This document shows positions 52,089-64,000 of a DNA stretch of 64,000 nt, one piece after another (position 1 is the stretch's first letter; each line of letters opens with the position of its first letter). The position numbers and the translations under genes are program-made. Source of the stretch: Acorus gramineus. Taxonomy: Eukaryota; Streptophyta; Magnoliopsida; Acorales; Acoraceae. The stretch spans positions 14,898,068 to 14,962,067 of the forward strand of contig CM060850.1 of the NCBI GenBank assembly GCA_030737835.1, in the 5' to 3' direction. The notes below the pieces were generated by a model that was not told the DNA's origin, made no database searches, and worked only from the letters and a program-made list of their open reading frames with translations.

Positions 52089-54242
52089 TTAAAAGAACTT
52101 ACAATTAAATTTCTTACATTTCTTGTAATAGTGGACAACTTCTTTTGTTATGCTTCTCTTTCTTTCCACAAATGCTACATGTTCTTCTAACTTTTTTCTC
52201 TCTTCCACTACTATTTCTATTCCTCCCTTTGATCGTTTTCCACTTCCCTTTGTGTGTGATATGCTTTGGGGCCGGACTTCTATTGTGGAAGGGATTGACA
52301 TTGTATTCCATCTTGTGAGATCATTGCTACCACATGCACTACGCGCCTCTTTTTCTTTTTGTAAAGAATATATGAACTCCTTCGCCTTGTCATACACTTC
52401 GGGAGGGGCATTGTCCAGACAATGTGAAAATGCACGTGCAAGTTTAATACTCTTTCTACCCAAATGTGTGTCTTGGGTTTCTTGAAGCTCCACCCCATTA
52501 AAAGCATATGCATTCTTCTCTTTTGTTGTGACTGTCCATCTTTGCAGAACAAGATATTCAGGCAATTCATCAATAAAATGATTTCTTAACACCACAAACA
52601 TGTGTGCACAAGGGATTCCTTTAGTTTACATGTACAAGTAATGTTGGTGTTTGATGGATCGTATAAAACTTCTCGCATTTTATTTGCTTCTCCCAACCTT
52701 CTAAGCCCATAAACTTTTGGAGGTCCCAACATTTTAACCATCGATCCATATTGCATACAAGCTTGCACTTCTTTTTGAAAGATGTAAAAAACTTCTTTAG
52801 TATACCTCTTTGACATTTGCACTTCAATTGCAAAAGGAGTAATAAGATCAGGAGTGCTATGCAGTGTCTCATGATCGGCCATTAATTCATTATATCTTTA
52901 TCGTTCTAGAGCCCTTTCAAAATGATAAGCAAACTCAACCAAACTATGCATCTTATTAAAAAAATTTATCAAAAATTGAATATTAATTTGACTTTCACTA
53001 CGTTGAGTACTTCTTATGCCTTCTATGAAAATATCATTTAAAAAGATGGAATCCACTTGTGATGATTCCTGAACTGTTTGGACAACCACTTATTCTTCTC
53101 TAACATAAACTGACTTATTATTTTGTCCCAACAATCCTCAAATTCTTATGGAGTTTTTGAACCATATATGCATTGCTTAAAGGACACTAGAAACTCAGAT
53201 CTGGAAGCTAAGGCACCCACTTTTTCAGGCAATTTCTTCATTATATGCCAAATGCAAAATCGATGATGGGTTTGTGGCAGCGTTCTTGAATTGCAACTCC
53301 CATTGCAAGGTCCTCTCCTGTGATGATAGCATTTGGTGGACAATTGACCATTGCATCTTGCCATTTTGTGAACAACCAAATAAAGGACTCTATTTTTTCA
53401 TCCTTTAGTTTCCCACAACCAAGGGAAATGGATTGGAAATGATAATTCATTCCAGTAAAGGGTGCAAAATCATTGAATATTGGTTTTGTCATAAGTTGTA
53501 TCAAACACAACTACATCACCGAAGTGAGCATAAGCTTTCCTTGCACCTCCATCTGCCCAAAAACAATATGTTAACTTGTTCTCTTCATCCATCTCATATG
53601 CAAAGTAAAAACTTGGATTTATTACAGCTTTTTCTTTGAAAGAGTTAACAAACATTTGAGCATCATATTCCCTTATTTCATTATGAACTCTTCTTTGGTA
53701 GTTTCAGATATCTCTTTCAATGCATCCAACTCTATCATATCCACTTGAATCCATTGCTAGTATGGTCATTGTTTGTGAAGGGCCAACATTTGCATATTGA
53801 AATATATCACTTTTGTGCACATGTTACCTCTTTATGAGACCTCAACAAATGTGTTTTTCGGGGAGTAGCTAATACATGAACATGTCCCTCACAAAAATCA
53901 TCTATTTTCCATCTTCTTCTTTTAAGAACTTTATTCTGGCCTTACACCCACCCTTACGTGTCCTCGTTTTCTTATACAGATTTTGTTCTTATCTTCTAAT
54001 GTGTCTTTGAATCCTTCTTTTGCACATACAAGAACTCTTATGTATATTTCTTTTGAACCCTTATGGTACTTTGTTGATGATTTCCATTCACCAAAACCTC
54101 CAAATCTAACGTAATGCATGTAAAAACTCTCTTTCACCAAGTGTATCAAAACACATTCCATTACTGGTTTTATGTGATCATCCACATCTGGAATGCAAAC
54201 CCCTTCATCAACAAATATCTGCTCTATTTGTTTAGTAGCCAT
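52089..54242 (-). pseudogene. FAR1-related MULE transposase, copy A, broken
   Basis: Starting at MATKQIEQIFVDEG (54242), the minus strand encodes a FAR1-type DNA-binding domain (VRFGGFGEWKSSTKYHKGS, ICIRKRGHVRVG). A MULE core follows: DEENKLTYCFWADGGARKAY, FGDVVVFDTTYDKTN, IITGEDLAM, HRFCIWHIMKKLPEKVG. Then comes a SWIM finger (ITCTCKLKESLVHTCLWC) and a C-terminal region (YLVLQRWTVTTKE). Several shifts and stops interrupt it, including a 1-bp loss after HVRVG relative to copy B, and it lacks 18 bp near the start that copy B has. The second catalytic Asp is replaced by Gly (IITG), so it could not be active. FAR1/FHY3 are domesticated relatives acting as light-signalling transcription factors. 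Confidence 0.85.
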
Positions 54243-54645
54243 CTGTACCAATATCAATGAGCATATGCATTTAATAATCTAATCCACTCAAATTTTATAA
54301 ATAACATCATAAAACTCACTGTCATTTCATAGCCCAAATTGAATTTTTTTTTTACACATACATGTCCTAACCACACAAATTAATTTTTTAAAATTTTCTG
54401 AAAATGTTCACATAAACCCCAAACACACTAACTCACATAAAACCTAATCTCACAAATCATGATTTGAAAACCCTAAATTAGTTCAAATGATCAAACAACA
54501 CTAAATCACATAAGCCCTGACACATACAAACCTCTAATGAGCGCGTAAGATCGGATCCGGTCCTCTCTGATGATTGACGCGTCCTCTCCGGCAATCGATG
54601 CGTCCTCTCCATATTGTGAGAGAAGGAGGGATATTTGTGAAAGAG

Positions 54646-55580
54646 TAGGGGTGCAACTTGGGCGGGTTGAACCCGACCCAACCTGACTCGTGGGTGGGTT
54701 CGGGTTAGAGTTTTTTCTTGACGGGTTCAACCCGACCCAAACCCGAGATAACCCGAACCCAATTCGGGTCAGGTTCTGGTTAGTGGCTCAGGTTGGTCGG
54801 GTTCAACCGAAACCTGAAGAGTACCATTTCCATTTGAAACACCCTCCCTCATCTACACCGTCCAATTTTACAAAATAAAATCTGCACGGTCCATTGTAGC
54901 CGAGTAACATAGATTTCTCTTTTCCTCCACTCCTCTCCTTGGTTGCCGACTGCCGACTTGCCATTACAACTCACAAAAAACACTTCTTTTTCATAAGACA
55001 GAGAGTGAGAGAACCCCAAAAAAATAAAAAAAAACCTCTCCTGGTTTCCTTCATTTTCTCTTATAGCACCGAGGACCTCGTGGAGGACTTCGTTGGGCTG
55101 GTGGATTGGCTTCCGAGGAGGCCGATGAAAGCAGAGTGGAGGTGGTGACGATGATGCCGATGGAGGTGGTGGCGAAGACGAAGTATATCAGGGAGGGTGT
55201 TTCATAAGACGTGAATGGCGTGGCGGAGGAGGACCGGTGTCGACGGAGCTAGTGATGAAGAAGGAATGGCTACGACCAACAGCATTGAAGACCAGCGATT
55301 ACTGCTCGGTGAGGTCCGGGGACCATTGATGGCGGAGGTGAGCGTTGCTTTGGTTGGCGGAGATGAATCATCTCATGAGCATTGGTTGTGCTTGTTATTA
55401 GGGAAACCCTCAAGAAATTTGGGCGTGGATCAGGCCTGTGATGGATTGTGCGAGTGGGCTGTTAATGGGCTCCTAGTGTGTGGTTTTTGTTAATTAAAAT
55501 TAAATTTTATAATTTTTTAATGCATCGTCTGTATTAACCCGAGCCCACCCAGCCCAACCTAAGCTCGGGCATAACCCGAA
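54646..55580 (+). mobile_element. hAT-like element, copy A, 3'-truncated by the tandem duplication
   Basis: It starts TAGGGGTGCAACTTGGGCGG directly after TGAAAGAG (54638-54645). It matches 59590-60500 but stops at AACCCGAAC (55580), where the next copy of the MULE segment begins, so it has no right end and no second target duplicate. It contains the same GC-rich plus-strand segment (55060-55480) as copy B. Confidence 0.8.
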
Positions 55581-57029
55581 CAATTCATTTTCTGTTCATC
55601 CCATCAAACGATGGGAATTTTTTATTTTTAAAACAACACTCACTGAGTCAACAAGTGACTTAAAAACAGACCCGGTCAATAAATCACTCAAAACTCACCC
55701 TTTTTTCTTCTCTTTCTCGCTCATTTGTTCCTCCTCCACTCGACAGACAATCCCTCTCCGTTTCTCACAAAACCCCCTCCCAACCGTCCCTCCCTCACAA
55801 ACCTCTCTCTTTCACAAATACCCCTTCCTCTCTCACAACCGCCGGAGAGGACGCATCGATCACCAGAGAGGACGTGTCAATTGTCGGAGAGGACCAGATC
55901 CGATCTTACGCGCTCATTAGAGATTTGTATGCGTTAGGGCTTATGTGATTTAGTGTTGTTTGATGATTTGAACGAATTTAGGGTTTTAAAATAATGATTT
56001 GTGAGGTTAGGGTTTATGTGAGTTAATATGTTTGGGGTTTATGTGAAGACATGTTTGTGTTTAAAAAAAATGAATTTAATGGCCTGGACTTATTCTCCAA
56101 TAAAAATTAAGGCCAGTGCCAAAATTTTAAGTATTTTTTCTCAACTCACACACTTTCTCTTTTTTCATTATTTTTTGGGAGGGGGGGGGGGGTGGTAAGG
56201 CTTTTGCCAGAGCAGATTGTATTATATGGATACAAAAAAAAAAAAAAAAAAAACTGTAATGTGAGTTGCATTGGGTCCTTATAAGGGCCAAGCATTTACA
56301 TACATGGGAGGTAATGCAAGATTGTAGTCTGTTGTTTGTCACGACCCATCTTTGCAAGTGTCTCCGAAACTTGAACATAGTTCCTAAGGACTTTGATGTA
56401 CTGAACCTGAAGCAAAGTGTATGTGTCCTTTCAACCCACACAAATAGAGCATATGACTTCAACAATTTGATTAATGGAGGGAGCTCATCACCTGTAGCAT
56501 TACATTTACAAAGGAAAGCTCTAAACCAAGAGTACATTGCAGCTTGAAACCTCCCAAAAGAGCCACACATATAAAGTGCATATTTTATAGTTTTACACAA
56601 AGGAAAGCCAGAGAACAAGTTCGTTCAAGGAGTAATAAAACAAGTTACCCATTCCATACTTACATAAAGGAAAGCCAGAGAATAAGTAATGAAAAGAAAC
56701 CCAGTGAAGAAAAATCAAACTTTCTCATAACTTGAATTCCATCAACTCTCTGCTGGTAACACAAAACCCATAAATTGAAACCCACAAGAGACCACAAATA
56801 AAGTAGTTTATGAAAAACAAAGCAGGTTTAGAGAGAGCGAGTTCTATTAGAAATACATAACAGCATCAAACAACAATAGCATCGATAGTATCAACAACAT
56901 TGCGTTAAATGTCGTTAGATGTCGCATTCACATTTTGTGTGTCTTGTGCTAACCTTAAATACATCATGATTAATTAATACATCAAAATAATATCAATTTT
57001 AATATTAAAAGAACTTACAATTAAATTTC
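55581..57029. repeat. Second copy of the MULE left arm
   Basis: It repeats about 50677-52100 with an offset of ~4908-4917 bp, at an estimated similarity above 95%. Differences include homopolymer length (a G-run near 56179 and an A-run near 56233). Short frames common to both copies (such as 51340-51702 and 56127-56618) have no recognisable product. Confidence 0.85.
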
Positions 57030-59186
57030 TTACATTTCTTGTAATAGTGGACAACTTCTTTTGTTATGCTTCTCTTTCTTTCCACAAATGCTACATGTTC
57101 TTCTAACTTTTTTTCTCTCTTCCACTACTATTTCTATTCCTCCCTTTGATCGTTTTCCACTTCCCTTTGTGTGTGATATGCTTGGGGGCTGGACTTCTAT
57201 TGTGGAAGGGATTGACATTGTATTCCATCTTGTGAGATCATTGCTACCACATGCACTACGCGCCTCTTTTTCTTTTTGTAAAGAATATATGAACTCCTTC
57301 GCCTTGTCATACACTTCGAGAGAGGCATTGTCCAGACAATCTGAAAATGCATGTGCAAGTTTAATACTCTTTTTGCCCAAATGTGTGTCTTGGGTTTCTC
57401 GAAGCTCCACCCCATTAAAAGCATATGCATTCTTCTCTTTCGTTGTGACTATCCATCTTTGCAGAACAAGATATTCAGGCAATTCATCAGTAAAATGATT
57501 TCTTAACACCACAAACATGTGTGCACAAGGGATTCCTTTAGTTTACATGTACAAGTAATGTTGGTGTTTGATGGATCGTATAAAACTTCTCGCATTTTGT
57601 TTGCTTCTCCCAACCTTCTAAGCCCATAAACTTTTGGAGGTCCCAACATTTTAACAATCGATCCATATTGCATACAAGTTTGCACTTCTTTTTGAAAGAT
57701 GTAAAAAACTTCTTTAGTATACCTTTTTGACATTTGCACTTCAATTGCAAAAGGAGTAATAAGATCAGGGGTGCTATGCAGTGTCTCATGATCGGCCACT
57801 AATTCATTATATCTTTATCGTTCTAGAGCCCTTTCAAAATGATAAGCAAACTCAACCAAACTATGCATCTTATTAAATTTTTTTTATCAAAAACTGAATA
57901 TTAATTTGACTTTCACTACGTTGAGTACTTCTTATGCCTTCTATGAAAATATCATTTAAAAAGATGGAATCCACTTGTGATGATTCCTGAACTGTTTGGA
58001 CAACCACTTATTCTTCTCTAACATAAACTGACTTATTATTTTGTCCCAACAATCCTCAAATTCTTATGGAGTTTTTGAACCATATATGCATTGCTTAAAG
58101 GACACTAGAAACTCAGATATGGAAGCTAAGGCACCCACTTTTTCAGGCAATTTCTTCATTATATGCCAAATGCAAAATCGATGATGGGTTTGTGGCAGCG
58201 TTCTTGAATTGCAACTCCCATTGCAAGGTCCTCTTTTGTGATGATAGCATTTGGTGGACAATTGACCATTGCATCTTGCCATTTTGTGAACAACCAAATA
58301 AAGGACTCTATTTTTTCATCCTTTAGTATCCCACAACCAAGGGAAATGGATTGGAAATGATAATTCATTCCAGTAAAGGGTGCAAAATCATTGAATATTG
58401 GTTTTGTCATAAGTTGCATCGAACACAACTACATCATCGAAGTGAGCATAAGCTTTCCTTGCACCTCCATCTGCCCAAAAACAATATGTTAACTTGTTCT
58501 CTTCATCCATCTCATATGCAAAGTAAAAACTTGGATTTATTACAGCTTTTTCTTTGAAAGAGTTAACAAACATTTGAGCATCATATTCCCTTATTTCATT
58601 ATGAACTCTTCTTTGGTAGTTTCAGATATCTCTTTCAATGCATCCAACTCTATCATATCCACTTGAATCCATTGCTAGTATGGTCATTGTTTGTGAAGGG
58701 CCAACATTTGCATATTGAAATATATCACTTTTGTGCACATGTTACCTCTTTATGAGACCTCAACAAATGTGTTTTTCGGGGAGTAGCTAATACATGAACA
58801 TGTCCCTCACAAAAATCATCTATTTTCCATTTTCCATCTTCTTCTTTTAAGAACTTTATTCTGGCCTTACACCCCACCCTTACGTGTCCTCGTTTTCTTA
58901 TACAGATTTTGTTCTTATCTTCTAATGTGTCTTTGAATCCTTCTTTTGCACATACAAGAACTCTTATGTATATTTCTTTTGAACCCTTATGGTACTTTGT
59001 TGATGATTTCCATTCACCAAAACCTCCAAATCTAACGTAATGCATGTAAAAACTCTCTTTCACCAAGTGTATCAAAACACATTCCATTACTGGTTTTATG
59101 TGATCATCCACATCTGGAATGCAAACCCCTTCATCAACAAATATCTGCTCTATTTGTTCTACAAAATCTTCCTCATTAGTAGCCAT
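57030..59186 (-). pseudogene. FAR1-related MULE transposase, copy B, broken
   Basis: Copy of the gene at 52089-54242. The N-terminal part is longer and in frame here: MATNEEDFVEQIEQIFVDEG through the FAR1 DNA-binding domain, with HVRVGCKARIKFLKEEDGKW and FCEGHVHVLATPRKTHLLRS (58725-59186). The rest has similar breaks to copy A. The MULE core (FWADGGARKAYAHFDDVVVF, IITKEDLAM), the SWIM finger and the CXXC-type C-terminal knuckle (CSICGKKEKHNKRSC) are visible in pieces. The second catalytic Asp is Lys here and Gly in copy A, so the two copies differ at this codon. A premature stop follows SHKEVTCAQK. Confidence 0.85.
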
Positions 59187-59589
59187 CTGTACCAATATCA
59201 ATGAGCATATGCATTTAATAATCTAATCCACTCAAATTTTATAAATAACATCATAAAACTCACTGTCATTTCATAGCCCAAATTGAATTTTTTTTTTACA
59301 CATACATGTCCTAACCACACAAATTAATTTTTTAAAATTTTCTGAAAATGTTCACATAAACCCCAAACACACTAACTCACATAAAACCTAATCTCACAAA
59401 TCATGATTTGAAAACCCTAAATTAGTTCAAATGATCAAACAACACTAAATCACATAAGCCCTAACACATACAAACCTCTAATGAGTGCGTAAGATCGGAT
59501 CCGGTCCTCTCTGACGATTGACGCGTCCTCTCCGGTAATCGATGCGTCCTCTCCATATTGTGAGAGAAGGAGGGATATTTGTGAAAGAG

Positions 59590-60661
59590 TAGGGGTGCAA
59601 CTTGGGTGGGTTGAACCCGACCCAACCCGACTCGTGGGCGGGTTCGGGTTAGAGTTTTTCCCTAACGGGTTCAACCCGACCCGAACCCGAGATAACCCGA
59701 ACCCAATTCGGGTCGGGTTCGGGTTAGTAGCTCGGGTTGGTCGGGTTCAACCGAAACCCGAAGAGTACCCTTTGCATTTGAAACACCCTCCCTCAACTAC
59801 ACCGTCCAATTTTACAAAATAAAATCCTCACCATCCATTGTAGCCGAGTAACCTAGATTTCTCTTTTCCTCCACTCCTCTCCTTCGTTGCCGACTTGCCA
59901 TTACAACTCACAAAAAACACTTCTTTTTCATAAAACAGAGAGTGAGAGAACCCCAAAAAAATAAAAAAAATAAAACCTCTCTTGGTTTCCTTCATTTTCT
60001 CTTATAGCACCGAGGACCTCGTGGAGGACTTCGTTGGGGTAGGCGGATTGGCTTCCGAGGAGGCCGATGAAGGCAGAGTGGAGGTGGTGACGACGATGCC
60101 GATGGAGGTGGTGGCGAAGACGGAGTATATCAGGGAGGGTGTTTCAGAGGACGTGAATGGCGTGGCGGAGGAGGACCGGTGTCGGCGGAGCCAGTGATGA
60201 AGATGGAATGGCTGCGAACAACAGCATTGAAGACCAGCGATTGCTGCTCGATGAGGTCCGGGACCATTGATGGCGGAGGTGAGCGTTGCTTTGGTTGGCG
60301 GAGATGAATCATCTCATGAGCATTATTTGTGCTTGCTATTAGGGAAACCCTCAAGAAATTTGGGCGTGGATCAGGCCTGTGATGGATTGTGCGAGTGGGC
60401 TGTTAATGGGCTCTTAGTGTGTGGTTTTTGTTAATTAAAATTAAATTTTATAATTTTTTTAATGCACCGTTGTTTGTATTAACCAGAGCCCGCCCAGCCC
60501 AACCTGAGCCCGAGCATAACCCGAACCCGTGGGTTCAAGGTCGGGTTGGGTTCGGGTTGGCTATTTCAGGTTGGGGTTGGGTTCAGGTTGGGCATTTTAA
60601 CTTGTGGGTTGGGTTTGGACAACCCTCTAACCCGACCCAACCCGCCCAAGTTGCACCCCTA
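59590..60661 (+). mobile_element. hAT-like non-autonomous element, copy B, complete
   Basis: It is 1072 bp long. It begins TAGGGGTGCAACTTGGGTGG and ends CCGCCCAAGTTGCACCCCTA, an inverted pair. The perfect 8-bp duplication TGAAAGAG flanks it (59582-59589 and 60662-60669), as expected for hAT. Both ends are packed with GGGTTCGGGTT/AACCCGAACCC motifs. The centre (about 60000-60400) is GC-rich with GAGGAGG-type sequence and open frames but no recognisable domain; it could be a captured host fragment. No transposase. It interrupts the right inverted repeat of the FAR1-type MULE. Confidence 0.88.
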
Positions 60662-60952
60662 TGAAAGAGGGAGGGGTATTTGTGAGGAAGGGAGGGTTGG
60701 GAGGGGGTTTTGTGAGAAACAGAGAGGGAGTCTTTATCGAATAAAAGAAGAACAAATGAGGGGGAAAGAGGAAATAAAGGGTGAATTTTGAGTGACTTGT
60801 TGACCGGGTCTATTTTTGAGTCATTTGTTGACCCGGTGAGTGTTGTTTTAAAAATAAAATTTTCACCATTTGATCCGATGAACCCATAATGAACGTAGAT
60901 GAGGGTGACCGCAAGATATATGTGGGGAATGGTGGGCGTAGCCTATCACTCC
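60662..60952 (-). repeat. Outer part of the right inverted repeat of the FAR1-type MULE
   Basis: Reverse complement of about 50615-50905. It continues from 59345-59589 across the hAT insertion and ends GCCTATCACTCC at 60952. Confidence 0.8.
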
Positions 60953-61150
60953 TCTCTCTCTCTATATATATATAAAGAAAACCACTGAGGGTTGCACATA
61001 AGTAACTGGACATGGTGGGCGTAGCCTATCGCTCCTCTCTCTCTCTCTATATATGGGGAATGGTGGGCGTAGCCTATCACTCCTCTCTCTCTATATATAT
61101 ATATATAAAGAAAACCACTGAGGGTTGCACATAAGTAACTGGACATATCA
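60915..61150. repeat. Reiterated end fragments of the MULE border
   Basis: GGTGGGCGTAGCCTATCRCTCC occurs at about 60931, 61014 and 61060, each followed by a CT run. A ~45-bp flank with AAAGAAAACCACTGAGGGTT and GCACATAAGTAACTGGACAT occurs twice (about 60975 and 61107). The border has been duplicated in short steps, which hides any target duplication. Confidence 0.85.
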
Positions 61151-61269
61151 TTTTCCAATACATAAATAAATTGGCCCAATTTGATCCCTAACTTGATAGC
61201 CCAATTAGTCTGCTCAAGAGAGCCCTCCAAAAAATTAGGTTTTGCCATGTTTGAATAAAATCACCTAGT

Positions 61270-61355
61270 AATTTTTTTTCGTTATGTAAATGATGAGACT
61301 CAAACCCTTGATTTCTTGGTTATTAATTCTCTTATCAACCATTGAGTTACTGGTT
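61270..61355 (-). mobile_element. SINE-like tRNA-derived fragment
   Basis: The minus strand reads CCAGTAACTCAATGGTTGAT (box A region) and then AAGGGTTTGAGTCTCATCAT (box B region), 30-40 nt apart, followed by a short body. It is degenerate, with no clear ends. Confidence 0.4.
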
Positions 61356-64000
61356 CAAACCCTAAGTTTGAAATTTGAAACTTCAATAAAAATGAACCAA
61401 AGAATATAGAAGAATAATTATGAAAATTCATGAAGAAGTTGTTAGAAACACACATTTCTTGAATCACTTAACAAATTTGACCTTTCATGAGGATCACTAA
61501 ATCACCTACTTTCAGCTCAATAATTCCTTCAAATACAAATTAATGAAAATGAAAAACAGAAAAAAGAAAACTAGCTGTGAAACAAACATTCATAGTTCTC
61601 TTCAAACAATACATATATGAATTAAAAAAAATGTCTATCTTTGTTCCTAGAATTTTCCTTCAAATACTTTCCTTTATTTCCTACTATTAAGTGGCCAAGA
61701 TATTGATTATTGCACATCGATGCAAGTAAAATGGTCCTATGTAATGTAATGATGCCAAAGAGGTCTCACTCCTGTTTCCCCAATCAGGAAGTTAATCCCT
61801 GCATTTATCAAACAAAATTGTTAATAAACTGTATTAATAATTAGACACAAAAAAAAATGGTATCTCTAAGAAGCTCCTGGTAAATAAAAGCCTCATGTTT
61901 AAATCTCCTAATTCCATGTTCTGACCTCAGTTTTTTTTTTTTTAAATAAGAACATGAAAAAACTGTTCAGAACAATTAGATGAAAAATAGTCTTGGAAAT
62001 TTTGTTTAGATTTTAAATTAATTTGAAAGTAAAGAGGAGCTCAATCAATAATTGCAGGCATTAGTAATTGAAGACAAGTAAATGAATTTCTTGTATATAA
62101 CAAAGAAATGAACTTCTTGTACATAAGTTTCATGATATGAAACCATAAATTAAACAAAAAAAAAAAAAGAGTTTCAATTATATGGAAATACCCCAAATAA
62201 TTTCATCAGGACAAGCTGAGGTCATCTCAAACACTCATTTTCACCCACAGGTGTGTAGTAAAAAACAAGCATTGTTACGTATAGTATTTTTTATAATCTC
62301 AAATGCAGTCTTATATACCTAATTAACTCTCTCTACTCATTGCAACAAAGTATATATCTCATTTAAATTCTTTTACGTTTCTATAAATTATGCCATTCAG
62401 TTATTATAATTATACTTTTATAAAAGTACACACCTAATTAAATATGATCAGATTACACTTAGGACTATAAAAAGAATTAAATGTAATATTTTCCCTCAAA
62501 AAATGAAAAAAAAAACTCTCGACTCCCAAGTAAAATCTCAACCTTAGGGTTTCCGAGTTCAAAACTTAGTTCCTTAATAAGATAAGATCTAACCAAAAAA
62601 TAAAAAAAAATAAAAAAATAATTAACTTGCCAACCAAAAATACGATGGAGGCAAAATTCTCTCAAATCATTCCTCAAGTGATTTGTTGGTCTATTCCATT
62701 GGTTATGGCTCATCGGACCACAAAGTTTTTTATGTCAAAAGTTGAGTCAGATTGGGTTAGGGATAGGCCCGTGAATGGGTCAGGGTGAACCCAGACCCGA
62801 CCTGTTTGATTATCAAGTCCTTCAAGTTTGATATTTTACAACTTTTATCGTGTCCTGGTCAATCCACTAACAGACCTAGGCTGGACCAGGAGAGGTCGGA
62901 GTTGGAGAGGTCCAGGGACTTCTTAAGAGCCGAACAATAGTTTTCTTTTTTATTTTTTATCATGCCTTCTTTTTTGGTAGAGAAAATAAAGGGTTTGAGA
63001 AAGGGAATAGACAGAGGAGGAGAAAAAGGTGAGGAGGGTTTTGTTTTAGTGATGACTGATGAGGAATGTTTTGTTTAGCGAATTGGCGTTGTGGAGACCA
63101 CGTTTTCTTTATTTGGATTTTTTCATTTCTATTTTTATATGATGAGTTTGAATATATAGAGTTCAGAGTAATATAAATTGATTTTTACTATTTTGAATTT
63201 TTTTAATGTTTCATGGAGAGTTTGAAATATAGTTTAGATTATTTTGCTTTTACATGAAGGCAAACTTTTTTTTATGCTTGAAATTTTAAATGATTATTTA
63301 GTATTTAGTTATAAATATTGAATTTGATCATAAGTGTTTAGTTGGATCATAAATAAAAAAAAAGTCACATAATATATGGGTTCGATCAATCGGGTCCATA
63401 GAATCGGGTCGGGGTGGACTCAGACCCGACCCGTTTTGATTATCAGGTCTTTCAGGTTAGGTATTTTATGCCTTTTATCGAGGTGGGTCCGGGTTGACTC
63501 ACGACCCATTGATAAGCCTAGTTAGGGGTAAATCCTTTCAAGATGGATTGTGATAGATCTTCTGATTGTAGTAAATCAAAACTCTACTCATCCAAGTTAT
63601 AACCCTAAGCCATCGTAGCGACATAAATTATTTTGAGATAGATAACTATTCCAATATAGATAAAGAATAAGCCATTTTTAGTTATTCCCCATCAAAAAAT
63701 GTAATAATAAAGTTTCTGTTATTTGATTGATAATGAATAAGTTATGGATAAAAAAATGAATAAGATATAAATAAAGATTATAAAATTTAAAAAGTTGATT
63801 TGGCATATGGTTCCTCTTACTTAATAGAGATAACGATATATGATTTGACATGTAAGCGTATTTTATACAAGTAGAATAGATTATGTGGAATAACATAATT
63901 ATATGGGGACTTGCAATTCTAATACCAGCTTATTCTCACATACTCTAGTATAGCTATACCCCCTTATTTCTTGCGATCAAACAACTTTTTAGTCTTATTC
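61356..64000. other. AT-rich intergenic region with degenerate repeats
   Basis: No gene is supported. Direct repeats of a ~120-bp segment around AGACCCGACCYGTTTKGAT lie at about 62760-62885 and 63390-63530 (offset ~629 bp). A block at about 63600-63960 resembles the MITE-like block at 5690-5960. Homopolymer A/T tracts are frequent. Confidence 0.45.

Larger units (their letters stand above)
50615..60952. mobile_element. FAR1-type MULE with ~530-bp TIRs and internal tandem duplication
   Basis: The left inverted repeat (about 50615-51143, starting GGGGCGATAGGC) pairs with the right one, which is split by a hAT-like insertion into 59345-59589 and 60662-60952 (minus strand starts GGAGTGATAGGC). 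Between them, a segment of about 4.9 kb occurs twice in tandem (about 50677-55580 and 55581-60490). Each copy holds a broken FAR1-like transposase on the minus strand. No clean 9-bp target duplication is visible; the right border has been reshuffled by short duplications. The element starts only ~80 bp from the end of the composite MULE. Confidence 0.8.

Overview
The window is nuclear DNA of an angiosperm, probably a eudicot; I cannot name the species. It is AT-rich. Host genes have GT-AG introns of up to 5 kb, and plant transposon families fill most of the space between them: Mutator-like elements (MULEs), a Ty3/gypsy element, hAT-type elements, tRNA-derived SINEs and MITEs. There is no bacterial or organellar gene organisation and no tRNA or rRNA gene.

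Two host genes look complete and both lie on the minus strand. A two-domain B3 (REM-type) transcription factor gene (6387-11372) has 4 exons and encodes 259 aa. A plastid/mitochondrial alanyl-tRNA synthetase gene (21243-40606) has 13 exons and encodes 981 aa. I rebuilt the exons of both from splice sites and reading phase, and every junction stays in frame. Introns and flanks hold SINEs, MITEs and low-complexity tracts.

The remainder is mostly mobile DNA. (i) 1-3899: a MULE with a MuDR-type transposase on the minus strand, a plant mobile domain (PMD) coding segment directly downstream on the same strand and running off the window, and nested palindromes near its right end. (ii) 12733-19245: a Ty3/gypsy element with two 1.84-kb LTRs, a CTCTT target duplication and an intact gag, but most of pol lost and partly replaced by diverged LTR-like sequence. 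(iii) 41275-50525: a complete composite MULE with perfect 9-bp TAATAGGAT target duplications and terminal inverted repeats. It carries an intact 5-exon PMD gene (579 aa, plus strand) facing a frameshifted transposase-OTU protease gene (minus strand), with a 13-copy, ~90-bp minisatellite between their 3' ends. (iv) 50615-60952: a FAR1-type MULE with ~530-bp inverted repeats. One right inverted repeat received a 1.07-kb hAT-like element (8-bp TGAAAGAG duplication), and then ~4.9 kb of the element was tandemly duplicated. The last 3 kb is AT-rich, with SINE-like and GGGTC-rich repeats.

The most notable pattern is that two different MULEs in one window are each paired with a PMD gene. In the complete one the PMD frame is intact while the transposase frame is broken three times, and the two genes face each other much as mudrA and mudrB do in maize MuDR.
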